Assembly: GCA_023212695.1 (NCBI GenBank)
Contig: JALCCG010000072.1
Location: 1 to 64,000 of the forward strand
Length of the DNA stretch: 64,000 bases
Source: Sporisorium sorghi
Taxonomy: Eukaryota > Basidiomycota > Ustilaginomycetes > Ustilaginales > Ustilaginaceae
Direction of reading: 5' to 3'
The notes under the pieces were generated by a model. That model did no database searches. It had not been told where the DNA came from and saw only the letters and a program-made list of their open reading frames with translations. The position numbers were made by a program, and so were the translations under genes. Below, in pieces: positions 28,382-39,965 of the stretch (the first letter of the stretch is position 1; each line of letters opens with the position of its first letter).

Positions 28382-29179
28382 TCACTTGCCCTGGGCGGCG
28401 CCCTTTGCGAGGTCCTTGTCGAGCTGCAACTGTTTCGCCTCCCTCGCGAGCTTCATCTGCTTCTTCTTGGCCACCGTGTTGAAGTAAGTGCCGAGGATGA
28501 AGCGGATGAAGGTGAAGAAGGGCTCCCACACCACCGCGGGGAGGTAGTTCTGAGCCACGGCGATGGTGATGGGGCTCGTGGACCAGGTGACCTTCATCAC
28601 GGGCCAGAAAGCCGCTTTAACCGCGCGCTTGATGTTCTCGACCCCGCGTGCGCCGTTGATGTACGCCATGCAGGTGAGGTACACTGCGTTGGCGAAGACG
28701 GAGACGGTGAGGTTGGACGTGATGATCTGGAGGATCTTGTCGCGCGTCGTTGTGCGCCCGGCGAAGGCGCGCTGGAGGAGGCCGGTGAGGACGTGGCCCA
28801 TGGGAGCCGAGATCAACGTGCCGTACAGGAACATCTTGAACGCGCGCTCGTTGATGCCCAACTTGGCGGCGTAGGCTTGGAGCAGAGCGACGGGGTTGTG
28901 CGCAGCGTCGCGCTTCTTCTCGTCCACCGAGCCAGCGGTGGTGGGGGGCGCAACGGCCGCAAAGTGCCCCGCAAGCACCTCGCCCAGCGCTGACAGCACG
29001 CCGGAGGTGATCATCCTGTCAAATGCACTTGAGTGTGAGCTTCTTTTGTAGGTGCGCAGGATGGAGGTGTGAGGGAAAACTTACTTTGTGCGCAGCGGGT
29101 TGGCCGCCAGCGCCGAAAGATACCCCACCAGCAAGGGGTTCGTCGTCAGCGGCGACGGCTTCGATACTACGGTCGACAT
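28382..29179 (-). CDS. Mpv17/PMP22-family membrane protein
   Basis: Two exons, 29179-29085 and 29015-28382, give 242 aa. The 69-base intron (GTAAGT...TGACAG) splits a Lys codon and joins ANPLRTK to MITSGVLSALGE, the classical Mpv17 opening (transport of N-terminal L..NP..T..ITSG). Further family motifs are R.FKMFLYGTLISAPMGHVL, AYINGARG, VTWSTSPITIAVAQNYLP and a C-terminal F.RF.LGTYFN. Four hydrophobic helices are likely. Family proteins sit in peroxisomal or inner mitochondrial membranes and behave as small-solute channels; which organelle applies here is not evident. The C-terminus is Lys/Gln-rich. Confidence 0.88.
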
Positions 29180-30291
29180 GACTGTTGAGGTGAAGAAACG
29201 AGATGGTGGTGCGAAGGCAAGGTCAGTCGAAGCTGTGTGTCAACGAAAATTTGGAGGGCGCTCGGACATGGCCGATGTTGTTCGTTTTCGGCAGCTCGGC
29301 CGGACGCGCGATCGACATTGTGCTCCTGATTGATGGGTGTGACCATCCAGCTTTGATGTGCAAGCTGCGATTCGTCGTCGAGCATATAGCCTCCTATGCC
29401 ATGCACTTGGCCGTACTCACCTTTTGATGGTATTCGAGTATGCGGGGATGGCTTGGTGGCTCGGAGACGCGAGATAAGAGGAGGGTTCTCGACGCGATTC
29501 ACCGCAAGTCTCGAGATGTGCACAACGTGATGGTGATGATGGAAGCTTGACTGGTGAACCAAGCTCTCAAGCCACACTGTTGCGACTCTCTCCGCAGTCT
29601 TGTGCCTTGAAAACGTGCATTCTCTCTCGCTTTGCAATGAGCGGGCGCTCGGTACACCGTCCCTCGGTCGCGTAACCGGAATACCCGGTCCAACTCGCCT
29701 TCTTCCCCACACTCGGTCGGCTGCTGGCACTGCAGTCGTAGCTCGCCGGTCACTTTGCCATCCAGATACAGTAGGCTTTGTCAACACGAGCCTCGGTCGT
29801 CAAAGCGTGGCAGCTCCAAAGCCGACTAACCTTGATCTTCTTTGACCGCAAGAGCACTCCAACACGGACTCGAGAAGCCACACGCTGACAACAGCAGCAT
29901 TACATTCCGGACCACGTGTATGACGGCTACTCAGCGCTTTGCCCCAGGATGTAGCCAGCAGCTCACGGCCAACACTTGTCTTCTTTGCAGCAAATGCGGG
30001 GAAAACAGAGCTAAGAAAGCGCGCGCGTTTGCCGTAAGAGGCGCGCGCGGCTGTCGGCTGCAGGGACAGTGTCAAATCGGGCCCGATGCGAAATCCTTCG
30101 TACTTGCCGCGCGATCATCTCGTGCGATACAGAAGCACAGACGTAAAAACTGGCCTGGCGCGACGCGAAGTCTCGTCCAACAACTTTTTTTTTTGGAAGA
30201 CTTCTTTCTGTCTCTCGCTTCTGATCGACACCATCCATCTCTTCACTGACTCTCTTAGCATCTACCGCACAAGGCGAGGCTACAGCACAAG
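29180..30291. other. divergent intergenic region, no gene recognised
   Basis: 1.1 kb between the Mpv17-like (-) and Prp19 (+) genes. It should contain both promoters. Open frames up to about 200 codons were inspected and show no domain features. Confidence 0.55.
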
Positions 30292-32260
30292 ATGTTCTGT
30301 GCGAGTAAGTATGCTTCTGAGGCTCACCCGCTCGCTTGCACAGCTGCTGACTTTGATTCGTCTTGATCCAACAGTCTCAGGAGAGCCGCCCAAGGTGCCA
30401 GTCGTCTCCAAAAAGAGCGGTCTCGTCTACGAACAGCGTCTCATCCACAAGTACATCAACGACAATGGCAAGGATCCCGTCACGGGCGATACGCTCGAAC
30501 TGGACGATCTGATCGAGATCAAGTCAAGTAAGTTTCTTTCTGCATAGCATCTGGGGATCGTGCGGCGGTGCCAGGCAACAAAGGATGAAATCGCTTTCTC
30601 AAAAAAAACTACATATCAACTAGAAGCTGTTGATGAGCCTCCGGGCGACGACTATACCACGAGTTCTGACCACCCACTCGCGACACGAGCACGCACCAGT
30701 CGCACGATCTCACGATCTCGAGTGCTTCTCAAGCCAACTGCTGAGCAACACATTCTGACACGTGTTTCCTTTTTGTCAATCGCTTTTGCTGCCATCGCAG
30801 GTCCCAAGACGGCAGTTCCACGTCCACCACAGCACAGCTCGATCCCATCGTTGCTCACCTCGCTGCAAAACGAATATGACGCCATCGTCCTCGAAACGTT
30901 CACGCTCAAAAAGCACTACGACAACTTGCGGCAGGAACTGGCGCACGCTCTGTATGCCAACGATGCCAGCGCACGAGTAATCGCAAGATTGCTCAACGAG
31001 CGGGATCAGGCACGCGAAGCACTCGCCAGCATCCAAGGCACCATCGGCGCAGGGCCCTCTTGTTCGCGAGCCGCGCAAGACGTCGAGATGTCCGACTCGA
31101 CGCCGCATGCCGAAAACGGTTCGAGTGGCGCTGCTGCTGCTTCTGCGAGCGGTCTTCCGGCCGACGTGGTCGAGATCATCGACTCGACCGCACAGCGATT
31201 GTTTCCGCAGCGAAAGGCCAAGTCGAAGCGCAAGGCGCCCGAAGGATACGCTACGCCGGCTACCGTGGCCGAGTTTGCAGAGGTGCAGAGCCTGCCCTCG
31301 ATGCACCACGCCAAGCCGGCCGGCGTGTCGTGCCTCGCACTGTCGGCGGATGGCAACGTGCTCGTCACGGGCGGGAATGACAAGAATGTGCAGGTGTATG
31401 ATCGCAAGGAGGACCAGGTGCTCGCAACGCTCAAGGGCCACACCAAGCGCATCACCCGCGTCGCCGTCACTGGCGTCTCGGACGCGCCCATCGGCGCTGA
31501 CGCGGCTACGGACGCAGCTGCACTGCCCAACTTGATTGTCTCTGCGAGCGAAGACGGCAAGGTGAAAGTGTGGGCGACTACGGGCGCAACGGGGGCCAAG
31601 TCGCAGGCGTACGCGCTGTCCAGCACCGCAGACGCGCACAAGGGCGAAGTGACGGGCATCGACATCCACCCCTCGGAGGCGCTCTACGGATCGGCGGGTC
31701 GCGACGGCACGCTCTCGCTGCGCTCGCTCGCCGACGGATCCGAACTGCTGCGCATCGATCCTCAGCTGGGCGACGCGTACGAATCGTTCGCCTTCCACCC
31801 GGACGGCCAGCTGGCAGCGACGGGCACGTCGACGGGTGCGATCCGCATCTGGGACGTGAAATCAGGCGCCAACGCATCCAACATCCAGACCGACCTGCCC
31901 GGTCGCGTCAGCTCGCTCCACTTTAGCGAGAACGGCTACTACCTGGCAGCAGCGAGCGACCAGGGCAAGGCGGTCGAGGTGTGGGATCTGCGCAAACTCA
32001 CTGCGGTCGCCAAACTGACTGTGGAGGAAGAGGATGAAGATGCGAAGAGCGGCGTATCGGCAGTGCGGTTCGATCCGTCGCTGCAGTTCTTGGCCGTGGC
32101 GACGGATAGTGTCAATGTGTATGCGAACAAGTCGTGGAACCACTTGGTCAAGGTGGATGGGACGCAGAAGCTGACGGGGCTGGCATGGGATGCGAGGGAT
32201 GGCAGGGTGGTGGTTTCCAGCCTCGACCGCACCGTGCGCACGTTTGGCGTGGCTGCTTGA
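30292..32260 (+). CDS. PRP19: pre-mRNA-processing factor 19 (U-box E3 ubiquitin ligase)
   Basis: Three exons, 30292-30304, 30375-30527 and 30801-32260, give 541 aa. The first exon codes only MFCA plus one base; joining gives MFCAISGEPPKVPVVS, the conserved Prp19 N-terminus. The U-box spans about 1-58 (SGLVYEQRLIHKYI, DPVTGDTLELDDLIEIK). The Prp19 tetramerisation coiled coil follows (about 70-135: SIPSLLTSLQNEYD, ARVIARLLNERDQARE). A WD40 propeller occupies about 220-541, with repeats such as VLATLKGHTKRITRVAV and AIRIWDVKSG. The NTC/Prp19 complex activates the spliceosome by K63 ubiquitination and also acts in DNA repair, in the nucleus. Both introns are GT-AG; the second is 273 bases. Confidence 0.95.
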
Positions 32261-32590
32261 TGCGACCCTTTCGGTAACCGTTGTAGTGATTCATTTCAAT
32301 GCGATATCTGCACATGGCGTGCAAGCTGAACAGAGCTTACTGTGCTTGCGTACCAAGAGACCTGCTCGGAGATGTCGAGCGGCTGTCAAGTTGCTGTCAT
32401 GCGAGGACTGGCAGGAGAAAGCAGAGTAAGAATTTTGGGGCATCTTTTTCTCGTGTCAAATTTTGGGTCCTTATTTCGTAGAATTTCGATTCCTCTTCTC
32501 GAGGGGAAGTTATGGCAGAGTGGCGCCGTTCCCCAGCATGGTGGACCTTGGTTTACGTGAACGACAAGGACAACGACGAGGAACAGCATG

Positions 32591-32626
<36 letters not shown>
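32591..32626. repeat. poly(A) tract, 36 nt
   Basis: First of the two A runs in the imperfect duplication. Confidence 0.8.
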
Positions 32627-32627
<1 letters not shown>

Positions 32628-32713
32628 AAGGAAAAAAAAGACGGGGGATGGGAAAAAAGGCGGAGCGGGAAAGAGGGCCGCCGCGTCCCACCATGGGGGA
32701 CTTTGGTTTAAGG

Positions 32714-32778
<65 letters not shown>
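32714..32778. repeat. poly(A) tract, 65 nt
   Basis: Longest A run of the window and second of the pair in the imperfect duplication. Length is not reliable. Confidence 0.75.
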
Positions 32779-32780
<2 letters not shown>

Positions 32781-34143
32781 AGGAAGAAAAAGCCGCGGGA
32801 TGTGAAAAACGGCGGATCGGAAAAGCCGTCCGACGCTTCGCGGCTGGGATCGTCCAAGGGAAAGGCTCCGAACGAGTGGCTCGCTTCCAGGACAAAGTCG
32901 AAATCGGCTACGATCTTTTTTTTTTTTTTTTTTTCCATCTTTTCGTCATCAGAGGTGACATTCTCCAAATGGTGACCCCGTGCTCCAGTACCTTTTTTCG
33001 GTCTTGGTGTTTCCTGCAAACGTCCGCGGAGGAGGAGGTGGAGCAGCAGCAGCAGCAGCAGCAACAACGACAAGCATCCGCAGAATCATGTCGCTTGTCT
33101 CCGGATGTGCAGAAGCGAGCGACAAAGTAGGGTAGACTCGGCTCGCCAAAGGAAATATTTTTAAAGAAAAAAATAAAATAAAATAAAAAATAATTCAACT
33201 CCAGCCGGTCCAGTGACGTCTTCCGAGACCGGTGCAAGAATTCTTTTTTTTTTTAAACTGTGTTAGGAAAAGTTCCATTCCATTCCGTTTTGCAACAGTC
33301 AACCTGGCTGACGATTCTTGGTCACACTACTTGATCACACAAGGTGCGAACGCTCTCGGACCAAAAGAATAGAGTGCTGTGATGTGATCTCCCTGTCAAA
33401 AAGAGCCGACAGCAGCGAGCGCACTGTAAACCCTGAGCTGCTTTTCTACAGCACTCTTTCCTCTTTACCCACCGAATATGTAATTTCAAGCGAATTTGGA
33501 AGCATGAAAGTTCAGCACGTTATCGAAGCGTTTTCGACTTGAACCTTTAGCTCAGTCTCCGCCAAATGAATCAAAGCGTTCTTCCCGACTTTCTCTCTTG
33601 TTCTCGCACCACCACCACCACCACCAGCACTCTTCGATTCATCATCCAATCACACTTGACCGGTCATTTCCGACAGAGCATCGTTCCTCTGTCCTCCGAC
33701 CCATTGTTCTCTCCTCGACGCACATCGCATTTAATCGGTTTTCACTCGATTCACCTCGCACTTCGGCGATATCATCAACACTCCCACCACGTCGTGCCCA
33801 CGCCTCCAACTTGCACTTCATTTCAAGGCTTCCCACGCCGCGCTCGCTCGCTGCACACAACCTCAGTGCTCACCGACTTGTGGCATTCATCCCTAGTGGG
33901 CTGTCCCCACCCACAAACGGCTCAACGAGGTCTTAGCTCCAAAACAGCTTGAGAGCTTCCATCTCTTCCACAGCACCGCACCATCCTCTCTGCCAAACGC
34001 GCACACTCATCCGTCCAAAGCACAAACCAGGGTGAGACCACCTTCAGGTCACCACCTCCTTTGCTGATCGCCTCACAGACCAGGGGCTTCTGCCCTACAT
34101 CTGCCCCCACTCGATACCCTCCGAGCACACTCGTACAGTCACC

Positions 34144-37100
34144 ATGTACAATCCAAACGTCTTCCCTCACAGCGCACCGCCCGCGGTCGACGCCGTCTAT
34201 CATCCATCAATGATACCCTCCACCTCCAACTTTCCTTCAGACATGTCCATTCACGCCATGCCTTCCGCCTACTCGAAGCACGACGTCTCCGCACTTGCTG
34301 CCGACGTCTCGGCCGATGCCACCAACAACGACGACGACCCAGAAGCCGCTGGAAAGAGGAGAAGAGTACAGCGAGCTTGCGATGTAAGTCATCGCCGCGA
34401 GCAGCCAAGAACACCGCTTGGTCCACTCGATCCCATGCTGACCTTTTCTTCCCCATCCTCTTTCCCACACAGACTTGTCGAAAGAAAAAAGTTCGCTGCG
34501 ATGGTCTGCAGCCAGACAAAGGCGCTTGCACCAACTGGTACGTATGCCTTTTCCCGCCGTTCCCATCTCCATTCGCTGCGCTTACCGACTCGATACTGAC
34601 GCCTTTCCGCTCTGCTTTCGACTTGCTATAGCGCCAACTACAACTACGAATGCACCTTTGTCGATGCTGCGCGAAAGCGCGCCCCGCCACGCAGCTACGT
34701 CGAGGCCATCGAGGCTCGTATCGTCAAGATGGAACAGCTCATCGCCTCGCTCGCTCCGGGCGTCGACTTTACCGACCGCATAGGCAAACCAATCAGGAGA
34801 CCTGACGAAAAGCCCGACGAGCCCAACATCGACGCCAAGCCTCTGCAAGAAGAGCCATCCCCCACGAAAGAAGCCAACCCCATCGACCCCATCTCGCTCG
34901 GCCGCGCCAACACTCTTTGTGGGCCCGGGGCAGCTGCCTTCTCACAGATGCTGTCGCCATCGCACTCCAAGTCGCGCAACAACTCGGAATCCGATCTGGC
35001 TCAATCGAGCGAAGAAGACTCCGATGACGGCATTGGCTTCATCCAATCCAACTTCAGCGAGGTTAGACTGCAACCCGACTCTACCGCCGATGCAAGCGCT
35101 TCCAGATTCGACAGCCAAGCTACCGAGCGTCTCATCGTCGGCAACAGCAAAAAAATCCAAGATGCCCTTCACACCGCGCCCACCCACAAGTTTATCGGCA
35201 AGGCCAGCGCCATGCACTCGCTTCCCATCCTCGAGAGGCTCAGCAGCAGACACTTCTCCGAACTCGGCTTCCACCCCAAAGGCGCTCGTCAAGAGTATTG
35301 GAACGTCCCCTCAGGTTTCATGGATCCTCTCACCGATAAAGACCTCGCCACCTCCGCCTGGCCTGATCCCGACCTTGCTGACATGCTTATCGATGCCTAC
35401 TTTGGCCGCATGAACCGCGAGTTCCCCGTGATCAACGAGTTCCAGTACCGCCACGAGTACGCCAACAAGCCTGAGCTGCGCAACGAGCCCGAGTGGATTG
35501 CCCTCTCCTTCTGCATCTTCATGCTCGGCAGTCACTATGTCCAAGACCCCAGGGTGAGGGCTTACCCCAACGAAACACACTCGCGCGGCATGCACTATTG
35601 GCAGGCGGCCAAGAATCTTGTCTTCCGCATCCGAAGCACCGATAAGCAGCCGCTCTGGCGCATTCAGTGCTTGCTCCTCTCGACGATATTTCAATTCGGC
35701 ATTCCCATTGCAGCTTCCGACTCGTGGATCCTGCTGGGCGGTGCGATTCGAGTCTTGCTCGATGTGGGAGCCCACCGCAAGCACACGGCAAGGAAGTTGC
35801 GCTTGTCCAGGATCGAAGAGGAGACGTACAAGCGCGTCTTCTGGGTCGCATACAGCCTCGATCGCGAATGCGCTGCCTGTCTGGGACGACCCATCATGCT
35901 GCAGGACGAGGATCTTGACGTCGAGCTGCCCGTCGAGATTGACGACGAGTATCTCTTCCGCACGCCCGATTCCGAGCCTCTGCCCGCGCAGCCTCAGGAC
36001 AAGCCTGCACTCATCAGCGGCTTCCTCAGCTCGTTGCGCCTCGACGAAATCGTCGGACGCACGCTCAAGACGGTCTACGCCTTGCACAAGACCAAGGTTC
36101 GCTTCGGAATCAACTCGAAGGAATGGGACGAGCGTCTCGTCGCGGAGATCGACTCGGCGCTCAACAACTGGCTCGATATGGTGCCGCCGCATCTGCGCTA
36201 CGATCCGCACGAACGCAACGACGAGTGGCTGCTCCAATCGTCGCTGCTCTACTCCAAGTACTACAACTGTCAGCTTCTGGTGCATCGTCCTTTCATCCCT
36301 GCAAAGAAGGGCAACAGCGAAAAGTCGATCCTCAACTTTCCCTCGCTCGCCATCTGCACCAATGCCGCGCGCAGCATCAGCCACGTGGTCGCCAACCTCA
36401 AGGAGCGCAACCTGCACAACCAGATTGGCATCCCTGTCGCCTTCCGATCCGTGTCGGCCAGTACCATTCTGTTGATGGTGGTGTGGGGCGCCAAGCGCAA
36501 TGGAGGCAGGGTGTCGAGTTCTGCCTCGGCCGATCTGCGTCGATCCATCGATGTTCTGCGTGCCATGGAGAACCACTGGCAGTTCTGCGGCAAGGCTGTG
36601 GACATTCTCGAGTCGATCATGACGTCGACGCATGTGGTGGTGCCGAGGAGCGGGCTGCAGACCGACCAGGGTACAAAGCGATCGCGTGACGGTGCCGAAG
36701 TGCAGGACTCGAACGCCGAGGACGAGGCAAACTCGTCGAAGCCTACGCAGGACGAGGCGGGTGCGGGCAAGCAGGCGCAAAGGGGACGAAGCAAGGCGGA
36801 AGCTGCGCATGCGGGAAGCCGTGACGGCCAGCCGTTGGATCCCGAAGCGAGGCAGCTGCCACTATCGACGCAGCAGCTGGCTTCGTTGACGCCGCAGTCG
36901 AGCAACGACCAATCGCCCCGCTCGGCCACCATGGACAGCCATCAGCTGCATGCTCCGAAAACCGAGGACGGACAGGACGCTCTGCACGCCGATCCGTTTG
37001 GACCCAAGACGCCGCAACCGACGCAGGGCGCACGCATGCGCACGCTGAGCGGCGCTGCGGGCATCCCGGCGTCGCTGTCGTTCGGCCTCATGACGCCCCC

Positions 37101-37590
37101 GGCCGGCGCGCACTGGGGTGGCGGTGTCACCGAAGCCGACTACCTCAACGGTCCGCACTCGGGCACGTACCAGACCATGCCCGCGGTGACGCCGAGCATC
37201 TTTGACAACTTTGGCCTGGGCGGCGCTGGCGGCGGTGTGGACGACATGATGAATGCCACCGGCGGCAGCATGCCGGACATGTCGCAGTTTGCGTTCTCCA
37301 ACGACCCGGCTGCGGTGGCTGCGGCGGCTGCGGCGGCGGCGGCTGGCTTTGGTGGCAGCGGCAATGCGGGCGACATGTTTGACGGCAGTCTGGACCACTT
37401 TTACGCTGCTACGCAGGGCAATGCGCGTGGTGGCGACACGCCCAAGTCGGATGGCAGCGGCGGTTTGGCCAAATATGCGTTTGAGCTGCTGCAGAACCAG
37501 AGCGTGTGGAATCTGGACGCTGATTCGTTGAATCTGTTGCAGCAGCGTAGTCAGCAGCACCAGCAGCAGCAGCAGCAGCAGAGGCAGTGA
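34144..37590 (+). CDS. Zn2Cys6 fungal transcription factor
   Basis: Three exons, 34144-34383, 34473-34537 and 34632-37590, give 1087 aa. The zinc cluster is assembled across all three: RACDTCRKKKVRCDG, then ACTN, then a Cys codon split by the second intron, then ANYNYECTF. Spacing is C-X2-C-X6-C-X9-C-X2-C-X6-C, as in Gal4-type binuclear clusters. A short heptad-like linker (EAIEARIVKMEQLIASL) follows. The fungal-specific middle homology domain starts near residue 385 (LADMLIDAYFGRMNREFPVI) and includes RVFWVAYSLDRECAACLGRPIML. The C-terminus is low complexity with poly-Ala and poly-Gln, typical of activation regions. It is nuclear and DNA-binding; target genes cannot be inferred. Start is the first ATG in the frame. 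Confidence 0.93.
37545..37588. repeat. (CAG)n encoding C-terminal poly-Gln
   Basis: Trinucleotide repeat at the very end of the Zn2Cys6 gene. Confidence 0.8.
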
Positions 37591-37878
37591 GCGCGTGGGG
37601 GATTGGGTGGCGGCATGTGATGGGTCTTTCTCTCTTTTTCTCCCTCTCTCTCTCTAAAAGTATCTTTCCAATGTATCTCTACAACCGTATCTTGAAGACA
37701 GCCTTTCGCACCTCTCTCTTGACGTTGCTCTGAAGCGATAAGTCTGGCAGCAGCTGCGCCGTCTGAACGCAAGCGCGTCGATGAGACCTTACACTTTTCA
37801 ACCGTCGATCTACCAGCACACACGAGTCAAGCCTTTCGCATCTATAACGTCGGGGGTATATGATTGCAACACGGCTCC

Positions 37879-39159
37879 TCAAATGACAAACACACGCGTC
37901 CTGCGCAATCCACCGGGACCCGCAGAGCCGCGTACGCCCGAGGAGAGCGCGGGCGGGTGTTTGCGCTGCAGCCGCGCAAAGGCTTCTTGGATGTGCGACG
38001 CGAGCAGCGGCGTTTCGACCGTGGGCGGCAGCGTGAACAGCGTGCACAGTTCGTCGTCCTGCGCCTGTTTGGCGGTGGTCGGGGGATCGGCTTCGCTGCT
38101 GGTGGTGGTGGTGGTGGTGTTGTCGTTGGTGAGCGTCTGGTCGGCGGTATCGTCTGCGCTTTCGTCGAGTTTGGGCTTCTTGTCTGTGCCAGCGGTGGCG
38201 GTGGCGGTGTCGGTCGAGTCGTCGTGTGGGCGCTTGTTTGACGAGGACGCGGTGGTGGTGGTGGATGCGGGTTGTTCCGCCTGCTGCTGCTGTTGCTGCA
38301 GCTGGGCATCCGCACGGATCCTGGCAGCCTTCTGCTCCTCCAAGCTCTTCTTGATCGCCACTGCGCCGATGCACAGCTCGCGCACCACCTCGAACGCCAA
38401 GAAGCCCAGAATGTCAATAATGTCGTCGTTCGGCTTGACATCCAGGTACGCACCGGCATTGATGAACTCTCTAAACTTCTTGGATTTGCGAAACGTGAAA
38501 CTCGCCTGTCTGCATTCGGAGTAATGGACGTACTCGTCGCGCGTCATGCGCCGCGTTGCTTCGTCGGCGTCCTTCAACCGCTGCATGGACGCCTCGTGCG
38601 CCTCGATGTCGTCGTCGTCCTCGTCGTTGTCACCGTCGGCATTGGGCAGGGCTAGGACGTGTTCCGAGTAGATCGACGTGATCTCCCACGGCAGCCGGAT
38701 CTTCATCTTGGTCGCCTTGACCGCCCCGCCGTCCATGCCGGGGTCGTCGAGTGCGTCCATCTCCGTCGCTCCACCGGGCGCACCGCCAGAGTCGCCGGAG
38801 TCCTTGGCGTTCTTGCGCACGTCTTTCCACGACAGGTACGTGCGTAAGCGGTTCACCTTGGCGCGGTCGTAGCGGATGAGGAAGATCAGGTCTTCGGGTG
38901 AAAGGTACTTGGACGCCCGCCGCTGCGAGAGGCGACGCGACTGGACGATCATCTCGATCATCTGGCTGCGCACGATGTCTTCGACGAGTCGGGTCACTTC
39001 GGGCGCAGGGTCGACGACGTCGGCGAAGACGAACATCATCTGCGAGATCTCGACCTGGTAGCGGTAGTCCGGGGCGGGCGCGTCGGTGGGGTCGGCGGCG
39101 GCGTCCGCACCGTGTCCACCAGAGACGGCGCCATTGGTGGATGTGGATGCTTTCGACAT
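37879..39159 (-). CDS. SPT3: SAGA-complex subunit Spt3
   Basis: Intronless, 426 aa from the ATG at 39159; frame upstream of it is not conserved. The N-terminal histone fold reads YRYQVEISQMMFVFADV, then DIVRSQMIEMIVQSRRLSQRR and YLSPEDLIFLIRYDRAKVNRLRTYLSWKDVRK, characteristic of Spt3 (TAF13-like half). The second half-fold has IRLPWEITSIYSEH, YVHYSECRQASFTFRKSKKFREFI and DILGFLAFEVVRELCIGAV (TAF11-like). The internal pairing of two histone folds defines Spt3, which delivers TBP to SAGA-dependent promoters in the nucleus. The C-terminal 150 residues are low complexity (poly-Gln, Thr-rich). Start-to-start it faces the truncated oxidoreductase remnant. Confidence 0.95.
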   Translation of the reverse strand: MSKASTSTNGAVSGGHGADAAADPTDAPAPDYRYQVEISQMMFVFADVVDPAPEVTRLVEDIVRSQMIEMIVQSRRLSQRRASKYLSPEDLIFLIRYDRAKVNRLRTYLSWKDVRKNAKDSGDSGGAPGGATEMDALDDPGMDGGAVKATKMKIRLPWEITSIYSEHVLALPNADGDNDEDDDDIEAHEASMQRLKDADEATRRMTRDEYVHYSECRQASFTFRKSKKFREFINAGAYLDVKPNDDIIDILGFLAFEVVRELCIGAVAIKKSLEEQKAARIRADAQLQQQQQQAEQPASTTTTASSSNKRPHDDSTDTATATAGTDKKPKLDESADDTADQTLTNDNTTTTTTSSEADPPTTAKQAQDDELCTLFTLPPTVETPLLASHIQEAFARLQRKHPPALSSGVRGSAGPGGLRRTRVFVI

Positions 39160-39344
39160 TGTGGTGCGAGGTGGATGGTGGCGCGAGTGCAGCGCTGCTG
39201 TGATCGTTATAGTCGAGGATGGCGTTGTCGATTGACAGGGTGTTGATGTGGTTCGAGCAAGCGAAGCGGGCTGCTGCAAGCCCCGTCGGTGCGCTTTAAC
39301 AAGCAAGAAAAATTGTCCAATTGTTAGACCGAAGGTGAGCTCGA

Positions 39345-39390
39345 TTCGGGAAAAATAAAAAAAAATAAAAAAAATAAAAAAAAAATAATT
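39345..39390. repeat. A-rich (A4-9 T)n simple repeat
   Basis: Run of A blocks separated by single T, ending about ten bases before the truncated oxidoreductase frame. A similar A/T pattern occurs near 33165-33192. Confidence 0.7.
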
Positions 39391-39399
39391 GACTCTGTT

Positions 39400-39965
39400 A
39401 TGCACAGTTTCCACGACTACCGTGCCGACCGCGCCCAAGTCATCGCCAACCTCAACAAAGCTACCGGTGGTGCTGCGTTCACCCACGTCTACGACGCCAT
39501 CTCCACCGAGGACACGGTCGAGACGATCATCGAGCTGCTCTCGACGCCACCCAACAAGGGCGGTCTTGCAACCACCCTCTGGCCGAGCGCCTACAACGAC
39601 GGAGAGGAGAGCGAGAAGCTTTACAGCGAAAAAGCGATCCGTTTCAACACGACCGGCTGCAACGCGGTCCACGCCGACAAGAAGGAGTTCGGCGCCCGCT
39701 GGTTCAAGACGGTGGTCGAGTGGTTGGGACAGGGCAAGATTCAGCCGAACAAGGTGCAGATCGTGCAAGATGGGCTGGATGGTGTTCCGGCGGGGCTGAA
39801 GCTGTTGGAGGAGAACAAGGTTAGCTTCCGCAAGCTTGTTGGTAAGTTAAGAGTTGCTCCGGGACTTAATGTTGTCGATAGAAGATCGACCTGCTGACAC
39901 CCTCTTTCATGCTTACGCTTTCGACAGCTCGAATCGGCGACACCAAAGCTGGAGCAAGACTTTAG
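39400..39965 (+). pseudogene. 5'-truncated zinc-type alcohol dehydrogenase/enoyl reductase (ToxD-like)
   Basis: Two segments, 39400-39841 and 39928-39965, encode 159 aa. The sequence starts in the middle of an MDR-type nucleotide-binding domain (FHDYRADRAQVIANL, FTHVYDAIS) and continues to a normal family C-terminus (ARWFKTVVEWLGQGKI, KLLEENKVSFRKLV-ARIGDTKAGARL). The 86-base intron keeps GTAAGT and GACAG ends. The catalytic N-terminal half is missing: upstream lie only an A-rich repeat and then the Spt3 gene. CACAG just before TTTCCACGAC looks like an original splice acceptor, so the break may fall inside an intron. No frameshift or stop is seen in the remnant, so the loss may be recent, or sequence may be missing from the assembly. 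It could still make a 159-residue protein from the ATG at 39400, but a functional reductase is not expected. Confidence 0.75.

Larger units (their letters stand above)
32525..32830. repeat. imperfect duplication around two poly(A) tracts, probable assembly artefact
   Basis: Order is X, A36, Y', X', A65, Y. X (32525-32557) and X' (32680-32712) align over 33 bases with about six mismatches. Y' (from 32625) and Y (from 32777) align for about 50 bases with similar divergence. A single true locus X-poly(A)-Y, with the inner copies being low-quality read-through past the homopolymer from each side, explains the order. Confidence 0.6.
32261..34143. other. low-complexity intergenic region, no gene recognised
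   Basis: 1.9 kb between Prp19 and the Zn2Cys6 gene. It holds two long poly(A) runs inside a suspicious imperfect duplication (32525-32830), a T19 run (32916-32934), a CAG/CAA-rich patch near 33045, an A/T repeat (about 33163-33192) and a CACCAC run near 33608. Open frames here are poly-Lys/poly-Phe artefacts. The last 500 bases are the C-rich leader of the transcription factor gene. Confidence 0.6.

Noticed and set aside
32525..32830. Poly(A)-tailed retroelement insertions
   Set aside because: No target-site duplication, reverse transcriptase or element body; the read-through duplication model fits the order better.
28281..34143. tRNA or other structured RNA genes in the larger spacers
   Set aside because: No convincing A-box/B-box pair or cloverleaf was found by eye; a covariance-model scan would be needed to exclude them fully.
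35311..36810. 499-codon open frame antisense to the Zn2Cys6 gene
   Set aside because: Shadow of the middle homology domain; no domain of its own.
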